A DNA stretch of 64,000 nt, from contig QJYB01000061.1 in NCBI GenBank assembly GCA_003247835.1, positions 62,001 through 126,000 on the forward strand, given 5' to 3'. The notes under the pieces are model-generated. The model was not told the DNA's origin. It did not search any database and saw nothing but the letters and a program-made list of their open reading frames with translations. This document shows positions 17,294-25,964 of this stretch, in pieces (position 1 is the first letter of the stretch; each line of letters begins with the position of its first letter). A program made the translations under genes and the position numbers. This DNA comes from Gammaproteobacteria bacterium (lineage in GTDB: Bacteria > Pseudomonadota > Gammaproteobacteria > Pseudomonadales > Azotimanducaceae).

Positions 17294-17908
17294 ATGGCAT
17301 TGCAGTTTGGTGTCTCCTACAAGGGTGGTGACTACGAGTACGTACGCGTCAGGCGCTGGCCTTTCAGCATCGGCCGCAATCCCGCCAACGACCTCTGCCT
17401 CGCCAACTCGCCGCTGATCTCCCGTCGCCACGTCCGCATCTGCAAGCAGTCCGACGGCTACTGCCTCATCGCCCAGGGCCGCAACCCGACTTTCCTCAAC
17501 GGCGACCGTGTCCGACCCGAGCATCCGGTGCTCATCCGACCCGGCGACCGCATCGAGCTGCCCGACTACCTGCTCGAGGTGCGCGATACAGCGGAGAAGG
17601 ACGAAATCGGCGCGACGGTGAACGTCGAGATGGTCACCAACAGCGTCATCATCACCCGCCGGATCGCTTCGGAGCTGGGACTGGCCAGCTGGTCCGCGAC
17701 CGCCATTCACGAGTGGCTGGCGACCCGTTCGGGGCGCGAGATCTGGGTACGCCATCAGCACGTCGCCCTGTGTCTGCCCGGGCGAATCGACCTGCCGGTG
17801 CTGGAGCAGCGTCTGGGTCTGTTCGATCAGCTCATCTCACACCTGGATCCCCGTGCACTGATCATCGAGCGCACCGATCCGCTGCGAGGGGCCGCCGGCC
17901 CGGTCTGA
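17294..17908 (+). CDS. FHA-domain protein
   Basis: The 204-residue cytoplasmic protein has an FHA domain at about residues 15-98. The conserved core is all visible: FSIGRNPANDLCL, SPLISRRHVRI, then a Thr/Phe-Leu-Asn-Gly turn (NPTFLNGDRV). FHA domains bind phosphothreonine peptides. The remaining 100 residues are not recognisable and may be an output domain. No Ser/Thr kinase or type VI secretion gene lies next to it, so its phosphorylated partner is unknown. The 119 bp upstream hold a near-duplicate TGTAA(G/A)CAG that may be regulatory. Confidence 0.82.
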   Translation: MALQFGVSYKGGDYEYVRVRRWPFSIGRNPANDLCLANSPLISRRHVRICKQSDGYCLIAQGRNPTFLNGDRVRPEHPVLIRPGDRIELPDYLLEVRDTAEKDEIGATVNVEMVTNSVIITRRIASELGLASWSATAIHEWLATRSGREIWVRHQHVALCLPGRIDLPVLEQRLGLFDQLISHLDPRALIIERTDPLRGAAGPV

Positions 17909-17915
17909 GCAGCTC

Positions 17916-19214
17916 TTACATCGCTGCCGTTTCATCCGCCAGATTGCGTGTGCTGAACATCAGCGCGGCGAGCCCGGCGAAGAGCACGGCTGTGCCGACC
18001 AGCAGGGCGAACGCCTCCAGCTGCAGCAGCACATAGAGCGTGCCATAGAGCCCGATGACGATGCCGATCAGCCAGGCCGTTACCGATACCGAACGCGTCA
18101 TCGACCAGACGTAGGCGCCCACCAGCGTCGACAGGAGCCCGGTGGCGATCGCGTAAGCCACGCCGAAGGGCACGTGTTCCGACAGTGACAGCAGCGCAAG
18201 ATAGAACAGCACCAGGCCGAGGCCGACCACGCCGTACTGAACGGGGTGAAAGCGCAGATCGAGCGTCAGCTCGAAGCAGACGAAGGCCAGAAAGGTGAGG
18301 GCGATGAACAGCAGTCCGTACTTGAGCGCCCGGTCGACGATCCGGTACTCGGTGACCGGCTGGAACAGACGGATGGTGGCGATACCGGAGGAGAGCGCAT
18401 CCGCACCTTCGGCGACGAAGCTGTCCGGCAGGCTGCGGGCCAGCGCATGCACCTGCCATTCGGCACTGAATCCGTCTTCACGGATCTCATGGCGCTCCGG
18501 CAGGTACTCGCCGTCGAAGCTCGGGTGCGGCCAGGAAGCGGCCAGTCCTGCTTCGGTGCGTCTGCCCACCGGCATGAAGCCGAACGCCTGAGAACCCTTC
18601 AGTGACAGCTCGAAGTTGAACGTGCTGCCGCCGTCGAACCCCGACACCGGCGCCTGGATACCGGTGCCTACCCAGCCGACGCCGGTTCCGGCACCGAAGG
18701 CGTTGGCGTCACCATTCCAGGTGAGTGGTGAGGCGTCACTGATGGCGCGGGTCTGCCTGATGCCGACAACGAGGCGCGCCTGGGCGAGCAGCGGGCGCAC
18801 GTCGTCCGAGGCGGAATCGGGCGGCGCGAACGATCCGCTGAATCGCGCCGTCGCGGTGTAGACCGGCACGTCGTAGATGGCACGCTGGCGATACTGATGC
18901 TGCACGTCGAGGACCAGCGACAGGCTCTCGGGCAGGTAGAGTCGCTGCCGCAGCACCGTTCTGCTGAGCGTCCGGCCGTCGTCGGCCTGGGTGGTGACGG
19001 TGTGTTCTTCGGGAACGACGAGGAACGGGCCGGCAAGTGTCTGCTCACCACCCCAGGCGAGTGCCACCGCTTCGAGGGCGTCATCGAAGTACGCCTGACG
19101 CTCGTCGGTCACGCCGCCCACCATCGACAGCGGAATCAGCATGGCCAGCGCGATGAATCCGATGAGACCGAATCGCAGCGTCGTTCGGGAGGGTCTGATC
19201 GTCGTAACGCTCAT
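17916..19214 (-). CDS. creD: CreD-family inner-membrane protein
   Basis: Start ATG at 19214, overlapping the uppS stop by 4 bp. The track's longer ORF only reads back through uppS. The 432-residue protein has an N-terminal TM segment (LIGFIALAMLIPLSMVGG), a large periplasmic beta-rich domain with the CreD phrases AFGFMPVGRRTEA, SWPHPSF and F.P.TEYRIVDRALKYGLLFI, then a run of about six C-terminal TM helices. CreD is an envelope-integrity protein linked to colicin tolerance and beta-lactam response, but its biochemical role is unknown. Here it is translationally coupled to a UppS paralogue, with no CreB/CreC two-component system present. Confidence 0.9.
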   Translation of the reverse strand: MSVTTIRPSRTTLRFGLIGFIALAMLIPLSMVGGVTDERQAYFDDALEAVALAWGGEQTLAGPFLVVPEEHTVTTQADDGRTLSRTVLRQRLYLPESLSLVLDVQHQYRQRAIYDVPVYTATARFSGSFAPPDSASDDVRPLLAQARLVVGIRQTRAISDASPLTWNGDANAFGAGTGVGWVGTGIQAPVSGFDGGSTFNFELSLKGSQAFGFMPVGRRTEAGLAASWPHPSFDGEYLPERHEIREDGFSAEWQVHALARSLPDSFVAEGADALSSGIATIRLFQPVTEYRIVDRALKYGLLFIALTFLAFVCFELTLDLRFHPVQYGVVGLGLVLFYLALLSLSEHVPFGVAYAIATGLLSTLVGAYVWSMTRSVSVTAWLIGIVIGLYGTLYVLLQLEAFALLVGTAVLFAGLAALMFSTRNLADETAAM

Positions 19215-19924
19215 CGTCCGAATCTCCTCACCCGCGTCGCATACCAGCCGAGTGCCGCCTCGAGCTGGTCCGCATCGAAGTCCGGCCAGAGGACATCGGG
19301 AAAGTAGAGCTCGGCATGGGCGCACTCCCACAACAGGAAGTCCGACAGCCGCTGCTCGCGTCCGGTGCGGATCAGCAGATCCACATCGCCACCGCCGAGC
19401 ATTTCGGAGAACGAACACGGATCGCCCGGAGTGCCCGCCCGGGCGGCGGTCAGAATGGCATCCCGGGAGGAGTAGTCGAAGGCGATCCTGAGATGCCGAC
19501 CGCCACCGGCGGTCGATCGCTCGACGCTATCGATGGCATCAACCAGGGCGTCCGGCAGGCGGTCACGCCGACCGATCACCGCGACGCTGATGTTCTGTGA
19601 GACACAACGGGCAGCACATCGCAGGAGCGTGGTGCGCGCCAGACGCATGAGTTGCGACACCTCCACCCGCGGTCGCTGCCAGTTGGCCGCGGAGAAGCCG
19701 AACAGGGTCAGGGTCCCGATGGACGTGCGCGCCAAAGCGGGCAGCAGCGCCTCGAGAGTCTGTGCGCCCTTCCTGTGGCCGGCAGAAGCCGTCAGCCCAC
19801 GCGACCGGGCCCAGCGGCGATTGCCGTCCATGATGATCGCTACGTGTCCTGGAGTACTTTGCATTGCAAAGTCAGAGGACGAATCAGAAGTGCGGCCCCT
19901 GGCCGGGACGATGGATACCGACAT
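19211..19924 (-). CDS. uppS: Divergent undecaprenyl-diphosphate-synthase-like cis-prenyltransferase
   Basis: The 237-residue protein carries the cis-prenyltransferase core. HVAIIMDGNRRWA has the catalytic Asp33, and GHRKGA, LFGFSAANWQRP, IRTGREQRLSDFLLWECAHAELYFPDVLWPDF and a terminal RVRRFGR follow. It departs from the housekeeping enzyme: the NYGGR motif reads DYSSR, and IRTGGE reads IRTGRE. It probably makes a long-chain polyprenyl diphosphate lipid carrier. A strong RBS (AGGAGA) supports the start at 19924. Met21 is an alternative start. A palindromic operator-like site overlaps codons 18-23. Its neighbours are a regulator and creD rather than the usual cdsA/dxr, so it may be a specialised second copy. 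Confidence 0.85.
   Translation of the reverse strand: MSVSIVPARGRTSDSSSDFAMQSTPGHVAIIMDGNRRWARSRGLTASAGHRKGAQTLEALLPALARTSIGTLTLFGFSAANWQRPRVEVSQLMRLARTTLLRCAARCVSQNISVAVIGRRDRLPDALVDAIDSVERSTAGGGRHLRIAFDYSSRDAILTAARAGTPGDPCSFSEMLGGGDVDLLIRTGREQRLSDFLLWECAHAELYFPDVLWPDFDADQLEAALGWYATRVRRFGR
19856..19872. promoter_or_regulatory. Operator-like palindrome 2 (inside uppS)
   Basis: ACTTTGCATTGCAAAGT is a 17-bp inverted repeat, perfect with a single central base. It shares ACTTTG-N5-CAAAGT with the site upstream of the operon at 20911. It lies over codons 18-23 of uppS. It is probably a binding site of the winged-helix regulator encoded just upstream. Confidence 0.6.
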
Positions 19925-19934
19925 GTTGGTTCTC

Positions 19935-20324
19935 CTAGCTGGACGTCGCCCTGAGCAGGGCTTCCATGTGTTTCAGGTAGCGGCTCAGCGCCGTGCGCCC
20001 GGCACGGGTGATCCGGTACTCCGTCTTCGGCAACCGTTCCGAGAAGGACTTGGAACAGTCGATGTAACCGGCTTCTTCCAGTCGGCGGGCATGGACGCTG
20101 AGATTGCCGTCACTCACTGCCAGAAGCTTCTTCAGCTCCGTGAACGACAGCCGCTCGCTCACCGCGAGGCTCGACAGAATGCCGAGCCGGACCCGATCGT
20201 TGAGCAGGCGATGAAAATCACCGCCCGGATCCTCCGCGACGAACCCGGAGATGGCTTCGAGCGATGCCCGGCGTTCTGTTTCCGCGCGGCGCGCGGCGCG
20301 CCTGTCGGAGCTCTTACCCGCCAT
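19935..20324 (-). CDS. Winged-helix transcriptional regulator (HTH_34 type)
   Basis: I chose ATG at 20324 (MAGKSSDRR). The track's ORF extends back into the upstream gene. The 129-residue protein has a basic N-terminus and one winged-helix domain at about 38-115: LNDRVRLGILSSLAVSERLSFTELKKLLAVSDGNLSVHARRLEEAGYI, then a wing containing ERLPKTEYRITRAG. This matches the HTH_34/ArsR-like family that often accompanies a small membrane protein and creD. It overlaps the upstream membrane-protein gene by 11 bp and is followed 10 bp later by uppS. It probably binds the ACTTTG-N5-CAAAGT repeats. Whether it represses or activates is unknown. Confidence 0.83.
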   Translation of the reverse strand: MAGKSSDRRAARRAETERRASLEAISGFVAEDPGGDFHRLLNDRVRLGILSSLAVSERLSFTELKKLLAVSDGNLSVHARRLEEAGYIDCSKSFSERLPKTEYRITRAGRTALSRYLKHMEALLRATSS

Positions 20325-20892
20325 GGTGTCGATAGACCCGATAGCCGAAGGCGAGATGCGCACCACCGAACACCACGCCGAGGAGCACGTTGGACCAGGC
20401 GGCCGGCAGGGCGTGGGCGAAGAGTCCGGCCACAAAGACGACCGCACCCATGTACATCACCGGCGGGACAGCGTAGGTACCGGCAGCCAGCACGCCGGCT
20501 CCGTATAGCATCATCCACATGGACGGCAGCAGTGTGATCTGCCCGGTGCGCCAGAGCGCCGCGGTGAGAACGAGGCCGACGGCCAGCATCGGGATCAGAC
20601 AGAGCAGAAACCGTCGACCGGGATCCCCAAGCAGCGGCAGGCCGTTGGTTCGGGCTTTCTGCCAGCTGCCCAGCGCTCCCGCCAGCAGTGCAGCGACCGC
20701 CGCACAGATCCAGACTATGAGCTGCGCCTGAAGGCGCTCGAATCCCGCGGCGATCGCCATGGCGAGGAAGGCAACGCCGCCCATCACCATGGCGCCCACC
20801 CCGGAAGCCGACGACACCCGCTCTGCCCGCTCCATGGCGTCACGGATGAATCGGAGGTTGTCGCCCGCCTGTTCGCGGAGGTCTACCTGCAT
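20314..20892 (-). CDS. Integral membrane protein of the creD operon
   Basis: ATG at 20892 is preceded by AGGG, and the track's GTG two codons earlier is less likely. The 192-residue protein has a short cytoplasmic helix (NLRFIRDAMERAERVSS) followed by about six hydrophobic helices. No enzymatic motif is visible. It is the first gene of the operon membrane protein-regulator-uppS-creD. A sensor or partner of the regulator is a natural guess, since the two overlap by 11 bp. Confidence 0.7.
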   Translation of the reverse strand: MQVDLREQAGDNLRFIRDAMERAERVSSASGVGAMVMGGVAFLAMAIAAGFERLQAQLIVWICAAVAALLAGALGSWQKARTNGLPLLGDPGRRFLLCLIPMLAVGLVLTAALWRTGQITLLPSMWMMLYGAGVLAAGTYAVPPVMYMGAVVFVAGLFAHALPAAWSNVLLGVVFGGAHLAFGYRVYRHHGG

Positions 20893-20910
20893 GAACACAC
20901 CCTATCGACT

Positions 20911-20927
20911 ACTTTGTGATTCAAAGT
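20911..20927. promoter_or_regulatory. Operator-like inverted repeat 1 (upstream of creD operon)
   Basis: ACTTTGTGATTCAAAGT has 6-bp arms and a 5-base spacer, and lies 19 bp before the first ATG of the membrane protein-regulator-uppS-creD operon. It is the same arm sequence and spacing as the site in uppS. This position fits autoregulation by the winged-helix protein. The AT-rich flank (CTTTAAAATC) may carry the promoter. Confidence 0.6.
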
Positions 20928-21011
20928 GCTTTAAAATCTAGCCGACCACGCCATCCTGTACAAGGGCGTGGACCGGATTCGTTACAATCCGCTGAAAAAC
21001 CGGAGACCCGC

Positions 21012-21488
21012 ATGACACGGATAGCAGGACTTCACCACGCAGCCTACCGGTGCCGGGACTCGGAAGAGACCAGGGCGTTCTACGAGGACTTTCTCGGTCT
21101 GCCTCTGACCCAGGCGCTGCCGATCGGGGAGACCAGATCCGGACGCAAGGCCCGCGTGCTGCATACCTTCTTTCAGATGGCAGACGGATCGTGCCTGGCG
21201 TTCTTCGAGGAGCCGGACGTGCCATTCGACTTCAAGGCGCAACGGGACTTCGATCTGCACATCGCACTCGAAGTCAGCCGGGAGACGCTGCTCGAGATGT
21301 TCGAGAAAGGCAAGGCGGCGGGTATCGAGACCCGTGGTATTTCCGACCACGGTTTCATCGACTCCATTTATTTCCGGGATCCGAACGGGTACGTCATCGA
21401 GCTCGCCGCCAGAAAAGCCGATACCGGCACGCCTGCCGACGCGCACCAGGTACTCGCAGACTGGTCAAGGACGCCCGGAACGGAGTAG
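21012..21488 (+). CDS. VOC-family (glyoxalase/dioxygenase superfamily) protein
   Basis: I use ATG at 21012, because the track's earlier start reads through the intergenic operator region. The 158-residue protein is a vicinal-oxygen-chelate fold: IAGLHHAAYRCRDSEETRAFYEDFLGLPL at the N-terminus and YFRDPNGYVIELAAR near the C-terminus. The candidate metal ligands are an N-terminal His, a central His (DLHIAL) and the late Glu. Members include dioxygenases, glyoxalases and resistance proteins, and the substrate cannot be read. It stands alone, convergent with the RND adaptor gene 1 bp away. Confidence 0.8.
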   Translation: MTRIAGLHHAAYRCRDSEETRAFYEDFLGLPLTQALPIGETRSGRKARVLHTFFQMADGSCLAFFEEPDVPFDFKAQRDFDLHIALEVSRETLLEMFEKGKAAGIETRGISDHGFIDSIYFRDPNGYVIELAARKADTGTPADAHQVLADWSRTPGTE

Positions 21489-21489
21489 C

Positions 21490-22551
21490 TCAGGACAGCG
21501 ATTCAGCGTCCGTAGGTACGATCACCACGTCCCCGTCGGTGAGCCCCGAGATCACCTCCACCGTGCCCGGACCGCCGGGGCCGATGCGGACGGCACGCCG
21601 CTCCGGCCCTTTTTCACCCTCCACGTAGACGAAGATCAGCTGGCCGGAGCGAACCAGCGCCGCCTCCGGAATCAGAATCTGCTCGCGGACACCGAGCGGG
21701 ATATCGAGCCTCGCGAACATGCCGGGATAGAGATCCGCCTGCTTGGGCAGCAACGCCTTGATCAGAAAGCTGCGCGAACCGGGGTCCGCGCTCGGCACGA
21801 TCTCCTCGACGACCGCCGGCACCCGGATGTCCAGCGCGCCGATGCGGGCCTCGATCTCCTGACCCTGCTGGACCCGGCTGATGAGGGATTCGCGCAGCAG
21901 CGCCTCCACCCGCAGCCGACCGGGATTGAACAGCCGCAGCAGCGCCTGACCCGGCACCGCCGTATCGCCGGCTTCGGCGTAGCGGTCCACCACGGTGCCG
22001 CTCATGGGCGCCACGATCCGGGTGTAGTCGAGCTGTGCCTGAGCCTCTGCCACGGCCCGTCGGGCGCGTTCGTACTCTGCTTCCAGCACCCGGTGGCTTG
22101 TCAGGGCCCGATCGTAATCGGCCCGCGACAGGTTGCCGGATTCGAACAGCTTGATGGCACGATCCCGGGCGAGGCGCGCTTCCTCGAGGGCTGCGGCGCT
22201 ACTGGCTTCCGCCTGCTGGCGCTGCGCGAGCACCGATTTCTGAGCGGAGTCATCGAACTCCACCAGCAGGTCACCCTGCTCAACCCGGTCGCCGGCCCGG
22301 ACATGCATCTTGGTGATGGTGGCCAGGATCCGGGATCCCACCAGGGTTTCATCCGTGGCGTTCACCGTTCCCGGAACAGGTTCGAATACCGGCACTTCTT
22401 CCGCAGTGATCGTGACGTGCTCTCCGGCCACATCGTGCAGGGCGCGCACCGGCGACGCCGCGTCTTCGTGAAAAGCACCGGAAAAATAGGCCATCACAGC
22501 CACCAGAAAGGCCGTCGTTGCTGCGGCCAGCAGCCAGCTACGCCAGCTCAT
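21490..22551 (-). CDS. RND efflux periplasmic adaptor (HlyD/MFP family)
   Basis: Start ATG at 22551, preceded by AGGAGG, overlapping the upstream permease by 14 bp. The 353-residue protein has an N-terminal anchor or signal (WLLAAATTAFLVAVMAYF). Then come a lipoyl/barrel-sandwich half (ATITKMHVRAGDRVEQGDLLVEFD), an alpha-helical hairpin rich in Ala/Arg/Glu, the second half (YTRIVAPMSGTVVDRYAEAGDTAVPG) and a C-terminal beta-barrel and membrane-proximal domain. It links the permease to an outer-membrane channel. No TolC-like gene is in the window. Confidence 0.9.
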   Translation of the reverse strand: MSWRSWLLAAATTAFLVAVMAYFSGAFHEDAASPVRALHDVAGEHVTITAEEVPVFEPVPGTVNATDETLVGSRILATITKMHVRAGDRVEQGDLLVEFDDSAQKSVLAQRQQAEASSAAALEEARLARDRAIKLFESGNLSRADYDRALTSHRVLEAEYERARRAVAEAQAQLDYTRIVAPMSGTVVDRYAEAGDTAVPGQALLRLFNPGRLRVEALLRESLISRVQQGQEIEARIGALDIRVPAVVEEIVPSADPGSRSFLIKALLPKQADLYPGMFARLDIPLGVREQILIPEAALVRSGQLIFVYVEGEKGPERRAVRIGPGGPGTVEVISGLTDGDVVIVPTDAESLS

Positions 22552-25500
22552 CGCGATCTTCCTCCTTTGCAGAGACATCGGTCCCGCCGTAAACAAGCCC
22601 GTAAACGACGGGTACCACGAACAGGGTGAACAGCGTCGATGCCGTTACGCCGAAGATGATGGCCCACGCCAGCCCGGAGAATATGGGGTCCAGCGTGATG
22701 ACCACGTTGCCGAGCAGGGTGGTGCCGGCGGTGAGCAGCACGGGCCGCGTCCGAAGCCGGCCGGCTTCGAGCAGCGCATGCTGCAGCGCCATGCCTGCGC
22801 CCCGCGCCTGCTGGACGAACTCCACCAGGATCAGCGAGTTGCGCACGACGATGCCGGCCAGGGCGATCATCCCGATCATGGCCGTGGCAGTGAACAGCAC
22901 CGGATCCGCGTAATCACCGACTTTCGTCGCGGTCAGCGCGTTCAGCAGCCAGAAGCCGGGCATGATGCCGATGACGGTCAGCGGGATGGCCAGCATGATG
23001 ATGAAGGTCAGCGCCGTCAGCCCGGTCTGCAGCCGGATGACGATGAAGAGTCCGAGCAGGGCGACGGCGAACGCGATGCCCAGATCCCGGAACACCCGCA
23101 GCGTGATGTTCCACTCACCTTCCCCCGACCAGCGCACCGTGATCGACTCCGGCAGCGCCCAGGGTATGCCGCCACCGGACGTGAAATAGGTGCGACCGGC
23201 GAGCGGACGCGGTTCACTGTCGTCCCCCGCGGCGTTCAGGTCCGCGTCCACGTCGTAGACCACAGCCGCGGGTACCCGGCCTGCGACTTCTGCGAATGCG
23301 TAGGTCACCGGCCTGAGATCCTTGTGATAGATGGGTTGTTCCCGCGTCGTCACCTCACGGGTCACGAGTTCCGCCATGGAAACCAGGGGCGTGGGCGCAT
23401 CTGTCACCGCACCCCGGTCGCGGATCTTGGTGATACCCGGCATACCCTTCACGAACAGCCGTCCGTATTCGGCACGCTCGTCGTAGGGTACCTGCAGGCG
23501 CACCGGCAGCGGTGAGGCCTCATCCGGTACTGCGGCATAGCCCGCGACCAGACCGCTCGCCAGGATGCTCAGGGCGTCACCGAGCGTGTCCGAGCCGATA
23601 CCGGACAGAGACGCTTTCTCCTGATCCGGCACCAGCACCCAGCGCCGGCTCTCCGACTCCGCGCTCACGTCCACGTCAACCACACCGGGCTCCCTGACAA
23701 GCCGGTTGGCCGTAATGCGGGCCGCGCGCACCAGGGTGTCGTAGGAAGTGGTCGGCGAGCCGTAGTGCTCCGCCACCACGGTCGCCACCACCGGCGGGCC
23801 GGGCGGCACCTCTACCACCTTGACGTTGGCATTCATCGCGCGCGCGATCCGCTCGATCTCCGGCCTGAGCCTCAGGATCAGCGCGTGCGACTGATCCTTC
23901 CTGGCCAGCTTGTCCGCCAGCACCACGTGCACCTCCCCCGCGTTCGGCTGCTGGCGCAGGTAGTAGCGGCGGATCATGCCGTTGAAATCCATGGGTGCAT
24001 GGGTGCCCACATAGGCGTTTGCCGCCAGCACCTCCGCCTCGTCCACCAGGTGGCTGGCGAGGGCGCGCGCCACCGCGTCCGTGGCTTCGAGCGTGGTGCC
24101 CTCGGGCATGTCGATGACGAGCTGGAACTCGTTCTTGTTGTCGTAGGGCAGGAGCTTCAGCGGCACGATCCGGAGCAGAGGCATGAGCGCGCTCAGCACG
24201 AACAGCACGCCGAGCACGGCAAGGAAGGTCGCCGCGTAACGACGCTCCTTGAGCAGCGGTGACAGCAGCCGGGCATACAGGCCTGTCCCTTCCGGCCCAC
24301 GGATCTCCGGTTCCCGTGTCGTCGATGAACGCAGCAGCTTGAGACCCAGCCAGGGGGTGACAACGATCGCTACTATCAGGCTCGTCACCACGGCGACCGG
24401 GACGTTGAACGCCATGGGCGACATGTACGGACCCATCATGCCCGTGATGAAGCTCATGGGCGTGAAGACGATGACCACCGCGATGGTCGACATGATGAGG
24501 GGCACCCGGATCTCGGCGATGGCGCTGATGACGGAGTCCCGCGGAGCCCGGCCATCCGTAAGGTGACGCTCGATGTTGTCCACACCGGTGATCGGGTCGT
24601 CCACCAGCAGACCCAGCGCCAGTATCAGCGCAAACAGGGTCACCCGGTTGATGGTGTAGCCGGCCGCGTAATCCAGGGCCAGCGTGATGCCGTAGCAGAC
24701 GGGTACCGCAAGCGCGACCACCAGCGCGGCCCGCCAGCCGAGCGTCATCCAGATCAGCGCCACGACGATGACGATGGCGACCGCCAGGCCTTCGATCAGG
24801 TCGTCGATCTTCTGGTTCGCCGTCGCGCCGTAGTTCCGGGTAATGGTGAAGTGGACGCCCTCCGGAAACAGATCCGCCTGCAGCTCGTTCAGCCGCTCCA
24901 CCACGTCGCCGGCCACGGTGACCGCGTTGGCCCCACGGCGTTTGGCCACCGCAATGTTCACGGCCGGATAGTTTTCCGATTCGCCCGTGAGCCGGATCCA
25001 GGTGTGGCTGGACGGTTCCGCCGGACCGTCGCGGATGGTTGCCACATCGCCGAGGTGGACGGGGTTCCCGTCCACAACGTTCACGACGAGGGCTTCCAGC
25101 GCCGCCGCGGAAGCGAGGCGCGCGTCCAGCTCCACCAGGATCTGCTCTCCTGCCCGATCAACACCACCCGCGATGCGGCGCACGTTGGAGCGGCCGATGG
25201 CCATGAGCACGTCATCCAGCGCCGTCAGCCGCCCCGCCAGATCCATGGGATGCAGCAGCACCTGAAACTCCCTCGGGCGACCGCCGATCACCTCGATGCG
25301 GTTGGTTTCCGGCACGGCCTGCAGCATGACCGCCACCTCTTCCGCCAGACGTCGGAGCTCGTAGCCACCCAGCGCAGGATTTTCGGAATAGATCGTCGCG
25401 GTGACGATGGGCACGTCATCCACTTCTATCGGCTTCACCACCCAGCCGGTGACCGCCGCCGGAACTTCGTCCTGGTGGGAGTAGATCTTGCTGTAGAGCT

Positions 25501-25822
25501 TGAGCAGCGAGTCCTCCCGATCCTCACCCACATAGAACGCGACCGAGACAACCGCCCGCCCCGTCTGTGAAACCGAGTAGACGTGCTCCACCCCGTCGAT
25601 CTGGGCGAGCAGCTTCTCCGCCGGTGTCGCCACCAGCCGCTCCACCTGCCGGGCGGACAGGCCGGGCGCCTGGATCAGCACATCGGCGCTGGGCACCACG
25701 ATCTGTGGCTCTTCCTCGCGCGGTGTAACGATCAGTGCGAACGCACCGGCGAGCAGCGCCACCAGCATCAGCAGGAGCGGCAGGCCGCCGTCCAGTGAGC
25801 GTTCTACGATCCGGTTCAGCAC
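22538..25822 (-). CDS. RND-family efflux permease
   Basis: A 1094-residue inner-membrane transporter with GTG start. It shows the RND plan of twelve TM helices and two large periplasmic loops. TM4 carries the proton-relay pair in LGLLVDDPITGVDNIERHL, and R-rich LIMSTIAVVIVFTPMSFITGMMG follows. The second half has the matching ALAGIVVRNSLILVEFVQQARG and RPVLLTAGTTLLGNVV. It exports drugs or other amphiphiles using the proton gradient. The permease precedes the adaptor, the reverse of acrAB. Substrate range cannot be predicted. Confidence 0.93.
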   Translation of the reverse strand: MLNRIVERSLDGGLPLLLMLVALLAGAFALIVTPREEEPQIVVPSADVLIQAPGLSARQVERLVATPAEKLLAQIDGVEHVYSVSQTGRAVVSVAFYVGEDREDSLLKLYSKIYSHQDEVPAAVTGWVVKPIEVDDVPIVTATIYSENPALGGYELRRLAEEVAVMLQAVPETNRIEVIGGRPREFQVLLHPMDLAGRLTALDDVLMAIGRSNVRRIAGGVDRAGEQILVELDARLASAAALEALVVNVVDGNPVHLGDVATIRDGPAEPSSHTWIRLTGESENYPAVNIAVAKRRGANAVTVAGDVVERLNELQADLFPEGVHFTITRNYGATANQKIDDLIEGLAVAIVIVVALIWMTLGWRAALVVALAVPVCYGITLALDYAAGYTINRVTLFALILALGLLVDDPITGVDNIERHLTDGRAPRDSVISAIAEIRVPLIMSTIAVVIVFTPMSFITGMMGPYMSPMAFNVPVAVVTSLIVAIVVTPWLGLKLLRSSTTREPEIRGPEGTGLYARLLSPLLKERRYAATFLAVLGVLFVLSALMPLLRIVPLKLLPYDNKNEFQLVIDMPEGTTLEATDAVARALASHLVDEAEVLAANAYVGTHAPMDFNGMIRRYYLRQQPNAGEVHVVLADKLARKDQSHALILRLRPEIERIARAMNANVKVVEVPPGPPVVATVVAEHYGSPTTSYDTLVRAARITANRLVREPGVVDVDVSAESESRRWVLVPDQEKASLSGIGSDTLGDALSILASGLVAGYAAVPDEASPLPVRLQVPYDERAEYGRLFVKGMPGITKIRDRGAVTDAPTPLVSMAELVTREVTTREQPIYHKDLRPVTYAFAEVAGRVPAAVVYDVDADLNAAGDDSEPRPLAGRTYFTSGGGIPWALPESITVRWSGEGEWNITLRVFRDLGIAFAVALLGLFIVIRLQTGLTALTFIIMLAIPLTVIGIMPGFWLLNALTATKVGDYADPVLFTATAMIGMIALAGIVVRNSLILVEFVQQARGAGMALQHALLEAGRLRTRPVLLTAGTTLLGNVVITLDPIFSGLAWAIIFGVTASTLFTLFVVPVVYGLVYGGTDVSAKEEDRDELA

Positions 25823-25905
25823 GTCTCAATCAGCAGGAAATCGGGAACGCGCAAACTAGCATCTCTCCACCATCACGCCCATAGGGGTTCTCCCGAGGTG
25901 CGTCG

Positions 25906-25935
25906 TGGACCCGTCCGGACGTGAAAAGGTATAAA
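25906..25935 (+). promoter_or_regulatory. Possible sigma-70 promoter of the double-barrel gene
   Basis: TGGACC, 18 bp and TATAAA lie about 30 bp before the ATG at 25965. The -10 is a good match and the -35 is weak (4 of 6). Confidence 0.35.
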
Positions 25936-25964
25936 GAAACGCCACCCATCGGACCGTAACCACC

